Assembly: GCF_008329565.1 (NCBI RefSeq)
Contig: NZ_NPKT01000007.1
Location: 62,001-126,000 of the forward strand
Origin: Mycolicibacterium sp. P1-5
GTDB lineage: Bacteria; Actinomycetota; Actinomycetes; Mycobacteriales; Mycobacteriaceae
Length of the DNA stretch: 64,000 bases
Direction: 5' to 3'
The translations under genes and the position numbers were made by a program. Positions 56,300 through 64,000 of this stretch are shown in pieces. Each line of letters opens with the position of its first letter. Within the stretch, counting starts at the first letter, position 1. The notes under the pieces were generated by a model. The model worked only from the letters and a program-made list of their open reading frames with translations. It did no database searches and was not told the origin of the DNA.

Positions 56300-57838
56300 C
56301 TACCAGGTGTCGACGAACCGCCTCGGTGGCGGGAGTTCACCGCCGGCCGCCGCGGCGGCCAGCGTCGCGACGATCAGGCCGCGGGTCTCCGCCGGGTCGA
56401 TGACGTCGTCGACCTCGAAGATCTGGGCGGCGTTGAGCGCTTTGGCGTTCTCCTCCATCGCCGCGGTGGCCTCGCGGACCCGCTGTTCCCGTTCGGCCTC
56501 GTCGGCGATGGCCTCGAGTTCCTTGCGCATGCCCAGGCGCACCGCACCCTCCAGACCCATCGGGCCGAGGTGCGCGTTCGACCATGCCACGGTGAGCAGC
56601 GGTTCGTGCAGGCTGCCGCCGGTCATCGCTTGGGCACCCAGTCCGTAACCGCGGCGCAGGATCACCGCCACCAGCGGCACCCGAAGTGCGGCACCCGCGA
56701 CCAGCATTCGCGAGGCGCGCCGCACCAGCCCTTCGGCCTCGGCGACCGGCCCGACCATGTAACCCGGGCAGTCGATGAGCGAGACCACGGGCAGGCCGAA
56801 GGTGTCGCACAGTTGCAGAAAGCGCGCCGCCTTGTCGGCTGCCGCGGCGGTGATAGCCCCGGCCATGACCATCGTGTTGTTGGCGATGACGCCGACGGGG
56901 CGGCCGTCGATGCGGGCCAGCGCGGTGACCATCTCGGCGGCGAATTTCTCCCGCAGGAACGTCACCGAGTCTTCGTCGGCGAGGGTCTCGATGACCGGCT
57001 TGATCGGGTAGGCGCGCCGGGCGCGCTCGGGAATGACTGTGCGCAAGAGTGTTTGGTCGGCGACCGCACCCGGTGCCGTGACGCCCTGGAAGTACCCGAT
57101 GAGTCGCTTGGCGACGGTGACGGCCTCGGCTTCGTCGGCGACGACGACGTCGACGACGCCGTTGGGTGCCTGCACCGAGATGGGGCCGACGGCGTCCGGC
57201 GCGACATCGCCCAGCCCGCCGCCGGCGATCATCGCCGGGCCGCCCATGCCGATCGAGGTGTCGGCGGTGGCGACGATGAGGTCCGAGCAGCCGGCGATCA
57301 CCGCGTTGCCCGCGAAACAGCGGCCCTTGACGATCGCGATCCGGGGCACCACACCGGATAGCGCCGCCCACAGCTTGAAGGCCCGGGTCTCCAGCGACGA
57401 GACCGTAGGGAAATCGGTGTCGCCGGGCCTTCCGCCACCGCCCTCGGCGAAGAAGATCGTGGGCAGGCGCATCCGCTCGATGAGTTCGAAGAGCCGGTCC
57501 TTCTTGCGGTGCCCGAGAGTCCCCTGGGTACCGGCAAGCACCGTGTAGTCGTACGACAGCACGGCACAGGGGCGGCCGTTCACGGCGGCGGTACCGGCGA
57601 TCAGCCCGTCGGCCGGGGTTCGCGCGATCAAGTCGTCGAGCTCGCGGCGGCGGCGCTGGGCGGCGATGGCGAACCGCCCGTACTCGACGAACGAATCGGC
57701 ATCCACCAGGTCGGCGATGTTCTCCCGGGCGGTCCGCCCGCCTGCGGCATGCCGGCGCTCGACCGCGTCGGGGCGGGCCGTGTCCTCAGTCAGTGCGCGA
57801 CGGCGCAGCAGTTCGGCGAGGTCGGGGCGATCGGTCAT
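56300..57838 (-). CDS. Acyl-CoA carboxylase carboxyltransferase (AccD-like)
   Basis: 512-residue carboxyltransferase beta-type protein of the biotin-dependent acyl-CoA carboxylases: ARENIADLVDADSF, GTLGHRKKDR, GGGGRPGD, VIANNTMV, FLQLCDTFGLPVVSLIDCPGYMVG and GYGLGAQAM. It joins carboxybiotin to an acyl-CoA. The biotinylated subunit is not in the window. ATG 57838 is leaderless (TAGGTT 6 nt upstream) and diverges from the CYP125-like gene over an inverted repeat. Confidence 0.9.
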   Translation of the reverse strand: MTDRPDLAELLRRRALTEDTARPDAVERRHAAGGRTARENIADLVDADSFVEYGRFAIAAQRRRRELDDLIARTPADGLIAGTAAVNGRPCAVLSYDYTVLAGTQGTLGHRKKDRLFELIERMRLPTIFFAEGGGGRPGDTDFPTVSSLETRAFKLWAALSGVVPRIAIVKGRCFAGNAVIAGCSDLIVATADTSIGMGGPAMIAGGGLGDVAPDAVGPISVQAPNGVVDVVVADEAEAVTVAKRLIGYFQGVTAPGAVADQTLLRTVIPERARRAYPIKPVIETLADEDSVTFLREKFAAEMVTALARIDGRPVGVIANNTMVMAGAITAAAADKAARFLQLCDTFGLPVVSLIDCPGYMVGPVAEAEGLVRRASRMLVAGAALRVPLVAVILRRGYGLGAQAMTGGSLHEPLLTVAWSNAHLGPMGLEGAVRLGMRKELEAIADEAEREQRVREATAAMEENAKALNAAQIFEVDDVIDPAETRGLIVATLAAAAAGGELPPPRRFVDTW

Positions 57839-57844
57839 CAGCCG

Positions 57845-57850
57845 AACCTA
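57845..57850 (-). promoter_or_regulatory. -10 box for leaderless carboxyltransferase gene
   Basis: Minus-strand TAGGTT, 6 nt before ATG 57838. Confidence 0.6.
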
Positions 57851-57855
57851 GCGGG

Positions 57856-57880
57856 CATACACTCAGCTTCAAGGTGTATG
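57856..57880. promoter_or_regulatory. Operator-like inverted repeat between carboxyltransferase and P450
   Basis: CATACAC (57856-57862) and GTGTATG (57874-57880), an exact inverted repeat with an 11-bp spacer, lies between two divergent genes and just upstream of a -10-like TATGGT (57877). It looks like a TetR-type operator; the TetR gene at 59227 is a candidate regulator. Confidence 0.55.
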
Positions 57881-57925
57881 GTCGTCGTAAAGGTGCGCTA
57901 CATCACAACGACAGCGAGGGAGATC

Positions 57926-59164
57926 ATGACCACCGCCAGCGTGTGTCCGTTCGGAGCGGGCTTCGACTTCACCGACCCTGACCTGATCAAAGAGGGCATG
58001 CCCGTCGCCCAGTTCGCCGAACTGCGCAAGACGGCGCCGGTGTGGTGGAACGAGCAACCGCCGGGCAGCACGGTCTTCGACGACGGTGGCTACTGGGTGA
58101 TCAGCAAGCATCGCGATATCCGGGACATCTCCCGCGACGGCGACCTCTGGTCGACCAACAAACAGGGTGTGGTGATGCGGTTCGCCGACGACATGACCAA
58201 GGATCAGGTGGACATCACCAAGGCGCTCCTGATCAACCATGACGCGCCCGAGCACACCCGGCTGCGCAAACTGGTCTCGCGGTTGTTCACTCCGCGGGCG
58301 GTGGCCAAACTCGAGGAGAAGCTCGCCGACGCCGCCCGCGACATCGTGGCTGCTGCCGCCGCGAAGGACACCGGCGATTTCGTCGACGACATCGCAATGC
58401 AGCTGCCGCTGCTGGCGATCGCCGACCTGCTCGGCGTTCCGGAAGACGACCGCAAGAAGCTGTTCCACTGGACCAACAGCATCATGAACACCGACGACCC
58501 GGAGTTCAACGACGTCGATCCGATCGAGGCGAACGCCGAGCTGATGGGCTACGCGTACTCGATGGCCGAGGATCGCAGGAAGTGCCCGGCGGACGACATC
58601 GTCACGAAATTGGTGGAGGCCGATATCGATGGTGAGTCACTGTCCGAGGTCGAGTTCGCGTTCTTCGTGATCCTGCTGGCGGTGGCAGGCAACGAAACCA
58701 CCCGCAACGCGATGACGCACGGCATGAACGCGTTCTTCGAAAACCCGGACCAGTGGGACCTTTTCAAGCGTGAGCAGCCCGAGACCACGGCCGACGAGAT
58801 CGTCCGCTGGGCCACCCCGGTGCACTGCTTCCAGCGCACCGCGACCCGGGACGTCGAACTCGGCGGCGTCACCATCCGTGAGGGGCAGCGCGCCGGCCTG
58901 TTCTACAGCTCGGCCAACTACGACGAGGAAGTCTTCGACAACCCGTTCCGGTTCAACATCCTTCGTGACCCAAACCCGCACCTGGGCTTCGGTGGCAATG
59001 GCGCGCACTTCTGCATCGGCGCCAACCTCGCGCGGATGGAGATCAAGTTGATCTTCAACGAGATCGCCAACCAGATCCCGGACATCAGCAAGCTCGGTGA
59101 CCCCGAGCGGCTCCGATCCGGCTGGCTCAACGGCGTGAAACATTTGCCGGTCTCCTACCGCTAG
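57926..59164 (+). CDS. Cytochrome P450, CYP125-like
   Basis: 412-residue P450. The N-terminal GFDFTDPDLIKEGMPVAQFAELRKTAP region, the I-helix LAVAGNETTRNAMTHGM, VRWATPVHCFQRTA and the end RLRSGWLNGVKHLPV closely follow CYP125, the sterol C26-hydroxylase family; heme ligand Cys363 in HFCIGANLAR. A side-chain hydroxylase of sterol or related lipids is the best guess. ATG 57926 has AGGGAGA upstream. Divergent from the carboxyltransferase gene, followed by TetR. Confidence 0.94.
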   Translation: MTTASVCPFGAGFDFTDPDLIKEGMPVAQFAELRKTAPVWWNEQPPGSTVFDDGGYWVISKHRDIRDISRDGDLWSTNKQGVVMRFADDMTKDQVDITKALLINHDAPEHTRLRKLVSRLFTPRAVAKLEEKLADAARDIVAAAAAKDTGDFVDDIAMQLPLLAIADLLGVPEDDRKKLFHWTNSIMNTDDPEFNDVDPIEANAELMGYAYSMAEDRRKCPADDIVTKLVEADIDGESLSEVEFAFFVILLAVAGNETTRNAMTHGMNAFFENPDQWDLFKREQPETTADEIVRWATPVHCFQRTATRDVELGGVTIREGQRAGLFYSSANYDEEVFDNPFRFNILRDPNPHLGFGGNGAHFCIGANLARMEIKLIFNEIANQIPDISKLGDPERLRSGWLNGVKHLPVSYR

Positions 59165-59167
59165 CGC

Positions 59168-59202
59168 GATAGCATCCCGGGTCATGGGCTACCCGGGCTA
59201 TC
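59168..59202. repeat. Imperfect inverted repeat before TetR gene
   Basis: GATAGC-AT-CCCGGGT (59168-59182) and ACCCGGGCTATC (59191-59202) are reverse complements apart from a 2-nt insert (and one G/C overlap). It lies between the P450 stop and the TetR start; it may be a terminator or a TetR operator. Confidence 0.45.
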
Positions 59203-59226
59203 CAACCTTCGCAGTGGGCTGCTGAC

Positions 59227-59859
59227 ATGCGGACCCACGGTTGGTCGGGATCGGCGCCGGCCAGCGACGAGGAAGCGGTGGCCCGGATCCTGGCGGCGGC
59301 CAACAAGGCCATCGACGCGCGCGGCGCCGACCTGAGCATCGCCGACGTCGCCCGCACCCTCGGCGTGACCCGCCAGACCGTCTACCGCTATTTCCCGAGC
59401 ACCGATGCGCTGCTGCAGGCGGCGGCCATGGCGTCGGCGACGGGATTCCTCGACCGGATGGCGGCGCACCTTGCCGGCATCACCGACCCGGCCGAGGCGG
59501 TGACCGAAGGCATTGCCGTCGCGGTCGAATCGCTGCCGCACGACAAACACATGGGCTTGCTACTCGGCCCGGAACGGGTCGGCGCGTTCAGTGCCGAAGT
59601 CACCTCGGATGTCGCGTTGACGTTCGCCGGCTCGCTCCTGCGCCGCTTCGACGTCGATTGGGCTGCACACGGTTTCAGCGACAGCGAGCTCGATGAGCTC
59701 GGCGAGCATCTGCTGCGGATCGTGCAGTCGTTCATGGTGGATCCGGGCCGGCCGCCGCGTCACGGTGACGCGCTGCGCAGGTATCTTCGTCGCTGGGTCG
59801 GTGCGGCGTTGCTCGCCTCGCCTAGGGAGCCGGTGCGATCTCCTGCACCTGGGCGTTGA
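59227..59859 (+). CDS. TetR-family transcriptional regulator
   Basis: 210-residue TetR regulator with HTH ADLSIADVARTLGVTRQTVYRYFP (about 34-57) and a helical ligand domain. Located behind the CYP125-like gene and an inverted repeat; likely controls that gene and/or itself. ATG 59227. The 3' end overlaps the convergent small membrane-protein gene by 38 bp. Confidence 0.9.
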   Translation: MRTHGWSGSAPASDEEAVARILAAANKAIDARGADLSIADVARTLGVTRQTVYRYFPSTDALLQAAAMASATGFLDRMAAHLAGITDPAEAVTEGIAVAVESLPHDKHMGLLLGPERVGAFSAEVTSDVALTFAGSLLRRFDVDWAAHGFSDSELDELGEHLLRIVQSFMVDPGRPPRHGDALRRYLRRWVGAALLASPREPVRSPAPGR

Positions 59860-60103
59860 TCGGTGCGGACGTCGCCGCGTGGCCGACGAGATCACTGGGG
59901 TCGTGAACGGGCCACACCACGGCGGCGAAGATGGCGCACGCCGACACCACCGGCGGGCACAGCACGGTCACGGTCGTGTCGATGACGCCGACCCACTTGG
60001 ATGCCTGCCGAACAACCTTGCCGCGCTTGGTCGCCGGCTCTGTCCACATGCTGAGCATCGTCGGGGCAGTCCATGACTGGTCGTACATCGCCATAGAAGT
60101 CAT
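59822..60103 (-). CDS. Small membrane protein, function unknown
   Basis: 93 residues with one membrane segment (about 40-66: TVTVLCPPVVSACAIFAAVVW) and polar ends. No family recognised. ATG 60103 was chosen because GAGGAG lies 5 nt upstream; GTG 60109 is in frame. It overlaps the end of the TetR gene on the other strand. A short inverted repeat (60172-60186) lies in its upstream region. Confidence 0.7.
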   Translation of the reverse strand: MTSMAMYDQSWTAPTMLSMWTEPATKRGKVVRQASKWVGVIDTTVTVLCPPVVSACAIFAAVVWPVHDPSDLVGHAATSAPINAQVQEIAPAP

Positions 60104-60171
60104 CGCCACTCCTCACCGCTGACGTCACCGAGGCCGGGGGCGCTCGATTTCACTTTGGTAACACTGGTCTA

Positions 60172-60186
60172 CAAATGTCACATTTG
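60172..60186. promoter_or_regulatory. Short inverted repeat upstream of small membrane gene
   Basis: CAAATGT-C-ACATTTG, 7-bp arms around one base, 69 bp upstream of ATG 60103 in an AT-rich stretch. A possible operator. Confidence 0.35.
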
Positions 60187-60271
60187 CGACACGGCGCGAT
60201 AACCGTTTGCGATCTGCGCGTTTCCTTACCGTTGTCTTACCGACCTCTTTGTTATGAAGCCGGCGCGGGCC

Positions 60272-61483
60272 TCACCCGCCGCATTCGGCGATCCGCCGAC
60301 GGAGGAAGACCTTTCCGGGTTCGGAACCGCCGAAGTCCAGCGCCTTGCGGTACCACTGCACGGCCTCGCTGCGCCTGCCCGCCCGGCGCAACAAATCAGC
60401 ACGCACGGTCGGGGCCACATTGGACCGCGCCAACCGCGGATCGTGCGCGACGCGGTCCAGCGCCAGCAGTCCCGCCTCGGGCCCATCCCGGAAGCCGATC
60501 GCCAGCGCTCGGTTCGCCCGTACCACCGGCGAATCGGTCAGTCGAAGCAAATGCTCATAGGCCCGGCAGATCGTCACCCAGTCGGTCTGCTCCCAACTGG
60601 GCGCCGTCGCGTGCGCCGCGAGGATCACCGCTTGCGGGAGGTACGGCCCCGCCGACCCCTCGGCACGCCGCAGCGCGTCGAGCCCGCGGGCTATCCTGCC
60701 CCGATCCCAACGCCGTCGATCCTGTTCCTCTAGCGGCAACAGTGCGCCGTGATCGTCGACGCGGGTGAGCCGGCGTGAATCATGGAGCAGCACAAGAGCG
60801 TACAGTGCATCAGCCTCGCGTTCGGCGGGCATCAGCGCACGCAACTCGGCAGCCAGCCGCACCCCTTCATCACACAAATCATCGCGGATCGCCGAGGGAC
60901 CCGCCGTCGACCAGTAGCCCTCGGTGAACACCGAGTAGATGCACGACAGAACATGCGGTGTGCGCTCGGGCAGCAGTTCGGGCGGTGGCACCCGAAGCGG
61001 GATATTGGCATGGCGGATCTTGTGTTTGGCGCGGGTGATGCGCTGTCCCACCGCCGCTTCACTGACCAACAGCGCCCGAGCGATCTCGGGCACCGTCAGG
61101 CCCGAGACCAGGCGCAGGGTGAGTGCGAGCTGCGAGAGGCGCTCCAGCGCCGGATGCGCACACGTGAACATCATCCGCAGCTCGTCGTCGTGAACTCGAT
61201 GTACGACCGCGTCGTTGGCCCACGGGTCACTGAGCACGGCCTCCAATTCCTTTCCTGGACGGACTGATTCGCGACGCAACCGGTCGAGGGCGCGGTTACG
61301 GGCCACTGTCACCAGCCACGCACCCGGATTATCGGGTATCCCGTCGCGAGGCCAGCGGCGAATTGCCTCACCGCAGGCTTCCTGGACGGCGTCCTCGGCA
61401 ACACTGAGATCACCCGACCACCGCGCGAGCGCGGCTACCGCGGGCCCCCATTCCCGCCGGAAGACGCCGTCCAGGGAAGCCAT
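60272..61483 (-). CDS. ECF sigma factor with C-terminal extension (ECF42-like)
   Basis: 403-residue ECF-type sigma factor: sigma-70 region 2 (about 10-75, AVQEACGEAIRRWP and AWLVTVARNRALDRLRRE), region 4 (about 110-165, VSGLTVPEIARALLVSEAAVGQRI) and a long C-terminal helical/TPR-like extension (about 180-403, with RANRALAIGFRDGP). This is the ECF42 layout, regularly paired with YCII/DGPF proteins. ATG 61483 directly abuts the stop of the YCII gene, so both are one unit. No anti-sigma gene is seen. Confidence 0.93.
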   Translation of the reverse strand: MASLDGVFRREWGPAVAALARWSGDLSVAEDAVQEACGEAIRRWPRDGIPDNPGAWLVTVARNRALDRLRRESVRPGKELEAVLSDPWANDAVVHRVHDDELRMMFTCAHPALERLSQLALTLRLVSGLTVPEIARALLVSEAAVGQRITRAKHKIRHANIPLRVPPPELLPERTPHVLSCIYSVFTEGYWSTAGPSAIRDDLCDEGVRLAAELRALMPAEREADALYALVLLHDSRRLTRVDDHGALLPLEEQDRRRWDRGRIARGLDALRRAEGSAGPYLPQAVILAAHATAPSWEQTDWVTICRAYEHLLRLTDSPVVRANRALAIGFRDGPEAGLLALDRVAHDPRLARSNVAPTVRADLLRRAGRRSEAVQWYRKALDFGGSEPGKVFLRRRIAECGG

Positions 61484-62182
61484 CTACAGTCCGGACACAC
61501 CCGCCAGCCGGCGCAGGTGAACCGCCGACGCCGGAATCATCGAGGCGATTTTGGTGGCGGCATCACGGTCGGCAGCCGACAGGACGTAATAGCCGTTGGC
61601 CACTTCTGCGCCCTCTGCGTACGGACCGTCGGTCAACGTCACCTCGCCGTCCCGGACGCGGACCGTCGTCGCCGTCGACGGGGGATGCAACGGTGCGCCG
61701 CCGAGGATGTGCGAACCCGCCGCCTCCCCGAACTCGACGTGGCGGGCCACGCCGTGATCCCACTCCGGACTGCCCGGCACGTTCACGCCGTCGGCCGGCT
61801 CGATCAGCAGGGCCAACCAGTCGGTATCGGTCGTGGGACGCCCGACCGCGTTCCAGGAAACCATCGGCCACAACTCGACCGAGCCGTATTGGGCAGCCGG
61901 AATCTGCCTGGCCAACTGAAGCGCCTCATCCAGGTTGTCGGCCTCGAACACGTAGTAGCCGCCAGCCACCTCGGCGCCCTCGGCGTACGGGCCATCGGTG
62001 ACCACGGGCGCGTCAGGTCCGCCGGTGATCCTCAGCCCCTCGGCAGCCGAGCCGAGGGCGTCACCCTCCCGGATCGCAGCTGCGGAGCGGGCATGAAAGT
62101 CGAGATAGGCCTGCATTTCACGGCCCGCTTCTTCCGCGCTGAGGTCGCGCTCGCCGCCCTGCAGCAGTGCGAAGTAGTACAT
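61484..62182 (-). CDS. Tandem YCII/DGPF-domain protein
   Basis: 232 residues made of two YCII-related (DGPF) domains (about 1-115 and 120-232). Each holds the motif TDGPYAEGAEVA-GYYV, showing an internal duplication. YCII proteins are ferredoxin-fold dimers; DGPF proteins beside ECF42 sigma factors are thought to belong to their signalling unit, mechanism unknown. ATG 62182 has GGGAGGAC upstream. It is first in the YCII-sigma operon and diverges from the AraC gene. Confidence 0.9.
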   Translation of the reverse strand: MYYFALLQGGERDLSAEEAGREMQAYLDFHARSAAAIREGDALGSAAEGLRITGGPDAPVVTDGPYAEGAEVAGGYYVFEADNLDEALQLARQIPAAQYGSVELWPMVSWNAVGRPTTDTDWLALLIEPADGVNVPGSPEWDHGVARHVEFGEAAGSHILGGAPLHPPSTATTVRVRDGEVTLTDGPYAEGAEVANGYYVLSAADRDAATKIASMIPASAVHLRRLAGVSGL

Positions 62183-62279
62183 GGCGATGTCCTCCCAAAG
62201 TAGTGGGCGAAACCCTGCTGGTTTCACTCTCCACTTGTCCGACGAACGGCGCCGCCGGAATCCGACATCGAATCGGCGT

Positions 62280-62285
62280 TACTCT
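62280..62285 (+). promoter_or_regulatory. -10 box for leaderless AraC gene
   Basis: TACTCT, 7 nt before GTG 62293. Confidence 0.6.
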
Positions 62286-62292
62286 GGCCGAC

Positions 62293-63105
62293 GTGGAGCC
62301 AGCAGGTCCTTTTCTTCACCGTCCGGCACCACCGCTGTCACAACACATCAGCTACATCGGCTACTGGAACCACTCAGGCGGCGTGCCGCACCGCAGCACC
62401 GCGCTGCCCCGGGGCGCCGTCACGATGGTCATCGAGCTCAGCGGTCGCGAACGGGTCGATTTCGCGGCGGTCGGTGCGGCGCCGGCGCAGATTCCGTCAG
62501 CGTTCATCACCGGCGCGGGCACCACCTCGTACGTCACGCAGATCAATCCCGGCCACACCGTGATGACCGTGCACTTCCGCCCGGCCGGCGCGCGGCCGTT
62601 CCTTCCGATCCCGCTGGGCGAACTGCAGGATCGTTGCGTCGGCATCGAGGATGTCTGGGGCCCGAAGGCGAGCGGCTTACGAGAACTGCTCATCGAAACC
62701 ACCTCAGCTGCGGTCCGATTCGCTGTGCTGGAGCGGTTCCTGTTGAACTGCATGCACGCTCATGACAATCGGCTGTGCGACCTTCTCCCCCACCTCGACA
62801 CCGAGCCGTTCATCACCGTGGCCGAAGTCGCTGCGCTGACAGGTCTTTCATCGAAGCGGCTGGCCGCCCTCTTCAGTCACGAGGTAGGGCTGGGACCCAA
62901 GACGTACTTGCGGGTCCGGCGACTGCAGGCCGCGCTGCGCCGGCTTGATTCGGAAACACAGCGAGGTGCGGAGATCGCCGCCGACCTCGGCTACTTCGAC
63001 CAGGCCCATTTCGTCCGCGATTTCCGCAGCTTCACCTCGATCACCCCAAGCCAGTACCTGCACCGCAGGTCGACCCTGCCCAGCCATCTGGATCTCCTCA
63101 ACTAG
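62293..63105 (+). CDS. AraC-family transcriptional regulator
   Basis: 270-residue AraC regulator: N-terminal sensor domain (about 1-165) and two C-terminal HTH motifs (about 180-260; VAEVAALTGLSSKRLAALFSHEVG and AEIAADLGYFDQAHFVRDFRSFTSITPSQYL). GTG 62293 was chosen by the TACTCT box 7 nt upstream; longer in-frame versions back to 62167 would overlap the YCII gene start. It may act on the divergent YCII-sigma operon. Confidence 0.88.
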   Translation: MEPAGPFLHRPAPPLSQHISYIGYWNHSGGVPHRSTALPRGAVTMVIELSGRERVDFAAVGAAPAQIPSAFITGAGTTSYVTQINPGHTVMTVHFRPAGARPFLPIPLGELQDRCVGIEDVWGPKASGLRELLIETTSAAVRFAVLERFLLNCMHAHDNRLCDLLPHLDTEPFITVAEVAALTGLSSKRLAALFSHEVGLGPKTYLRVRRLQAALRRLDSETQRGAEIAADLGYFDQAHFVRDFRSFTSITPSQYLHRRSTLPSHLDLLN

Positions 63106-63154
63106 GGCGCAAACGTACAAGCGCGCGTTTCGTCGCGAATGACACCATCGCAGC

Positions 63155-63973
63155 ATGAAAACGAGACCAGATGCGGTGGCCGGCACCGGACTGCTGGTGG
63201 CCGCGATCCGAGCCCGGGAGTCCACCCGCGAGGATCGGCTCTTCACTGACCCGTTCACCGACAAGCTCGCCGGGGCGGCCGGCCACCAGATCCTCGACGC
63301 GGCGCTGGCCACCTCGGGTGAGCGGACCACCATGCAGATCGTGGTACGCACCCGGTTCTGGGATGACGCCCTTCTCGACGCCGCCTCGTCTTGCCGGCAG
63401 ATCGTTGTGGTGGCCGCGGGCATGGACGCCAGGGCATACCGCTTGACATGGCCGGCGGGCACCACGGTTTTCGAACTGGACCAGCCGTCGGTGATCGCCG
63501 CCAAGAACGCCGTACTCGCCGAAGACAACCCGCAGTGCACCCGCGTACCGATCGGAGTGGATCTCGCCGACAACTGGCCGGCGGCGCTGCGCGCGGCTGG
63601 TTTCGATGCCGGCGCACCGACGGCGTGGCTGATCGAAGGCCTGCTGCAATACCTCGACGAAGACGCCGTGCACCGACTCGTCGAACGTATCGACGCGTTG
63701 GCGGCCCCGGGCTCGGTGCTGTGCTACGACGTCGTCGGCAAGTCGCTGCTCGAGGCTCCGTTCATGGCCGGGTTGCTGAAGTCCATGGCGGACAACGGCG
63801 CCCCGTGGCTGTTCGGCACCGACGACCCCGCGGAATTGGTGCCCGGATGGTCGGCAGTGGTCACCGATGTAGCCGAGCCCGGCAACCAGTGGGGCCGCTG
63901 GTACGCACCCACTGCACCGGCCGGCGAAAAGGAGGCGCCACGCGGCTATTTCGTGGTGGCGCGGCGGGACTAG
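63155..63973 (+). CDS. SAM-dependent methyltransferase (TIGR00027/LCM-like)
   Basis: 272-residue methyltransferase of the family with many paralogues in mycobacteria (TIGR00027, leucine-carboxyl-methyltransferase-like). Seen: SAM-binding VVVAAGMDARAYRL (about residues 83-96), ELDQPSVIAAK, LIEGLLQYLDEDAV and YFVVARR at the end. Substrate unknown. ATG 63155 lies 49 bp after the AraC gene; complete within the window. Confidence 0.92.
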   Translation: MKTRPDAVAGTGLLVAAIRARESTREDRLFTDPFTDKLAGAAGHQILDAALATSGERTTMQIVVRTRFWDDALLDAASSCRQIVVVAAGMDARAYRLTWPAGTTVFELDQPSVIAAKNAVLAEDNPQCTRVPIGVDLADNWPAALRAAGFDAGAPTAWLIEGLLQYLDEDAVHRLVERIDALAAPGSVLCYDVVGKSLLEAPFMAGLLKSMADNGAPWLFGTDDPAELVPGWSAVVTDVAEPGNQWGRWYAPTAPAGEKEAPRGYFVVARRD

Positions 63974-64000
63974 TCATCGATGCAGACGTCAGTGCGACGG

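Overview
This window comes from a high-GC actinobacterial chromosome and is almost certainly from Mycobacterium sensu lato, probably a rapid grower (Mycolicibacterium-like). The evidence is gene content and order: mshD (mycothiol synthesis), a GlnR-type regulator, LmeA, encapsulin with DyP peroxidase, CYP126, RelZ, PurS/PurQ/small PurL, and many GTG starts with a TAnnnT box 6-7 nt upstream (leaderless genes). No tRNA, rRNA, insertion sequence, prophage or CRISPR array was seen. About 67 protein genes fill the window densely, many with 1-4 nt stop/start overlaps.

Layout. 1-3.5 kb: end of a tRNA-dihydrouridine synthase gene and a LytR-CpsA-Psr cell-wall ligase. 3.5-8.3 kb: phoU facing pstS-pstC-pstA-pstB (phosphate uptake), with Pho-box-like repeats upstream of pstS. 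8.3-10.2 kb: glnR-mshD; mshD carries an in-frame 36-bp tandem repeat. 10.4-13.5 kb: lmeA, a thioredoxin-like gene, then a poly-cysteine leader ORF in front of DUF4395-cysA-sseC (sulfur transfer). 13.6-15.0 kb: a 32-aa membrane ORF, a nitrobindin-like protein, a lipoprotein and a small secreted protein. 15.0-15.2 kb: a probable unannotated small RNA gene on the minus strand. 15.2-19.3 kb: aminodeoxychorismate lyase-like gene, ygfZ, DUF3073, purM and DUF2461. 19.4-24.2 kb: cupin, an SDR with DUF2867, purF, a sterol-carrier-like gene and an F420/PPOX-family gene that diverge over a perfect 26-bp palindrome, and a CPBP protease. 24.2-33.7 kb: membrane alpha/beta hydrolase, purL, DUF4436, M18 aminopeptidase, DyP peroxidase-encapsulin, purQ and purS. 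33.7-42.1 kb: secreted protein, metallo-hydrolase, SDR, DUF2334, glutathione-peroxidase-like protein, an intact ptrB, purC, a membrane protein and a DUF559 protein. 42.2-49.1 kb: ferredoxin-GMC oxidoreductase-amidohydrolase, a mycofactocin-type SDR, a TDT transporter, CYP126 and purB. 49.2-56.3 kb: RelZ, SDR, TetR, esterase, a P450 and purD. 56.3-64.0 kb: acyl-CoA carboxyltransferase diverging from a CYP125-like P450, TetR, an ECF sigma factor with a double YCII protein, AraC and a SAM methyltransferase.

How it works together. Eight de novo purine genes (purM, F, L, Q, S, C, B, D) all lie on the minus strand but are interleaved with other genes, and several have their own leaderless-type promoters. 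Other coherent modules are phosphate uptake, cysteine-sensed sulfur transfer, the peroxidase nanocompartment, and a lipid/steroid-oxidation neighbourhood of P450s, SDRs and TetR regulators. The strongest targets for follow-up are the cysteine attenuator, the structured small-RNA candidate, the perfect palindrome and the tandem repeat inside MshD.
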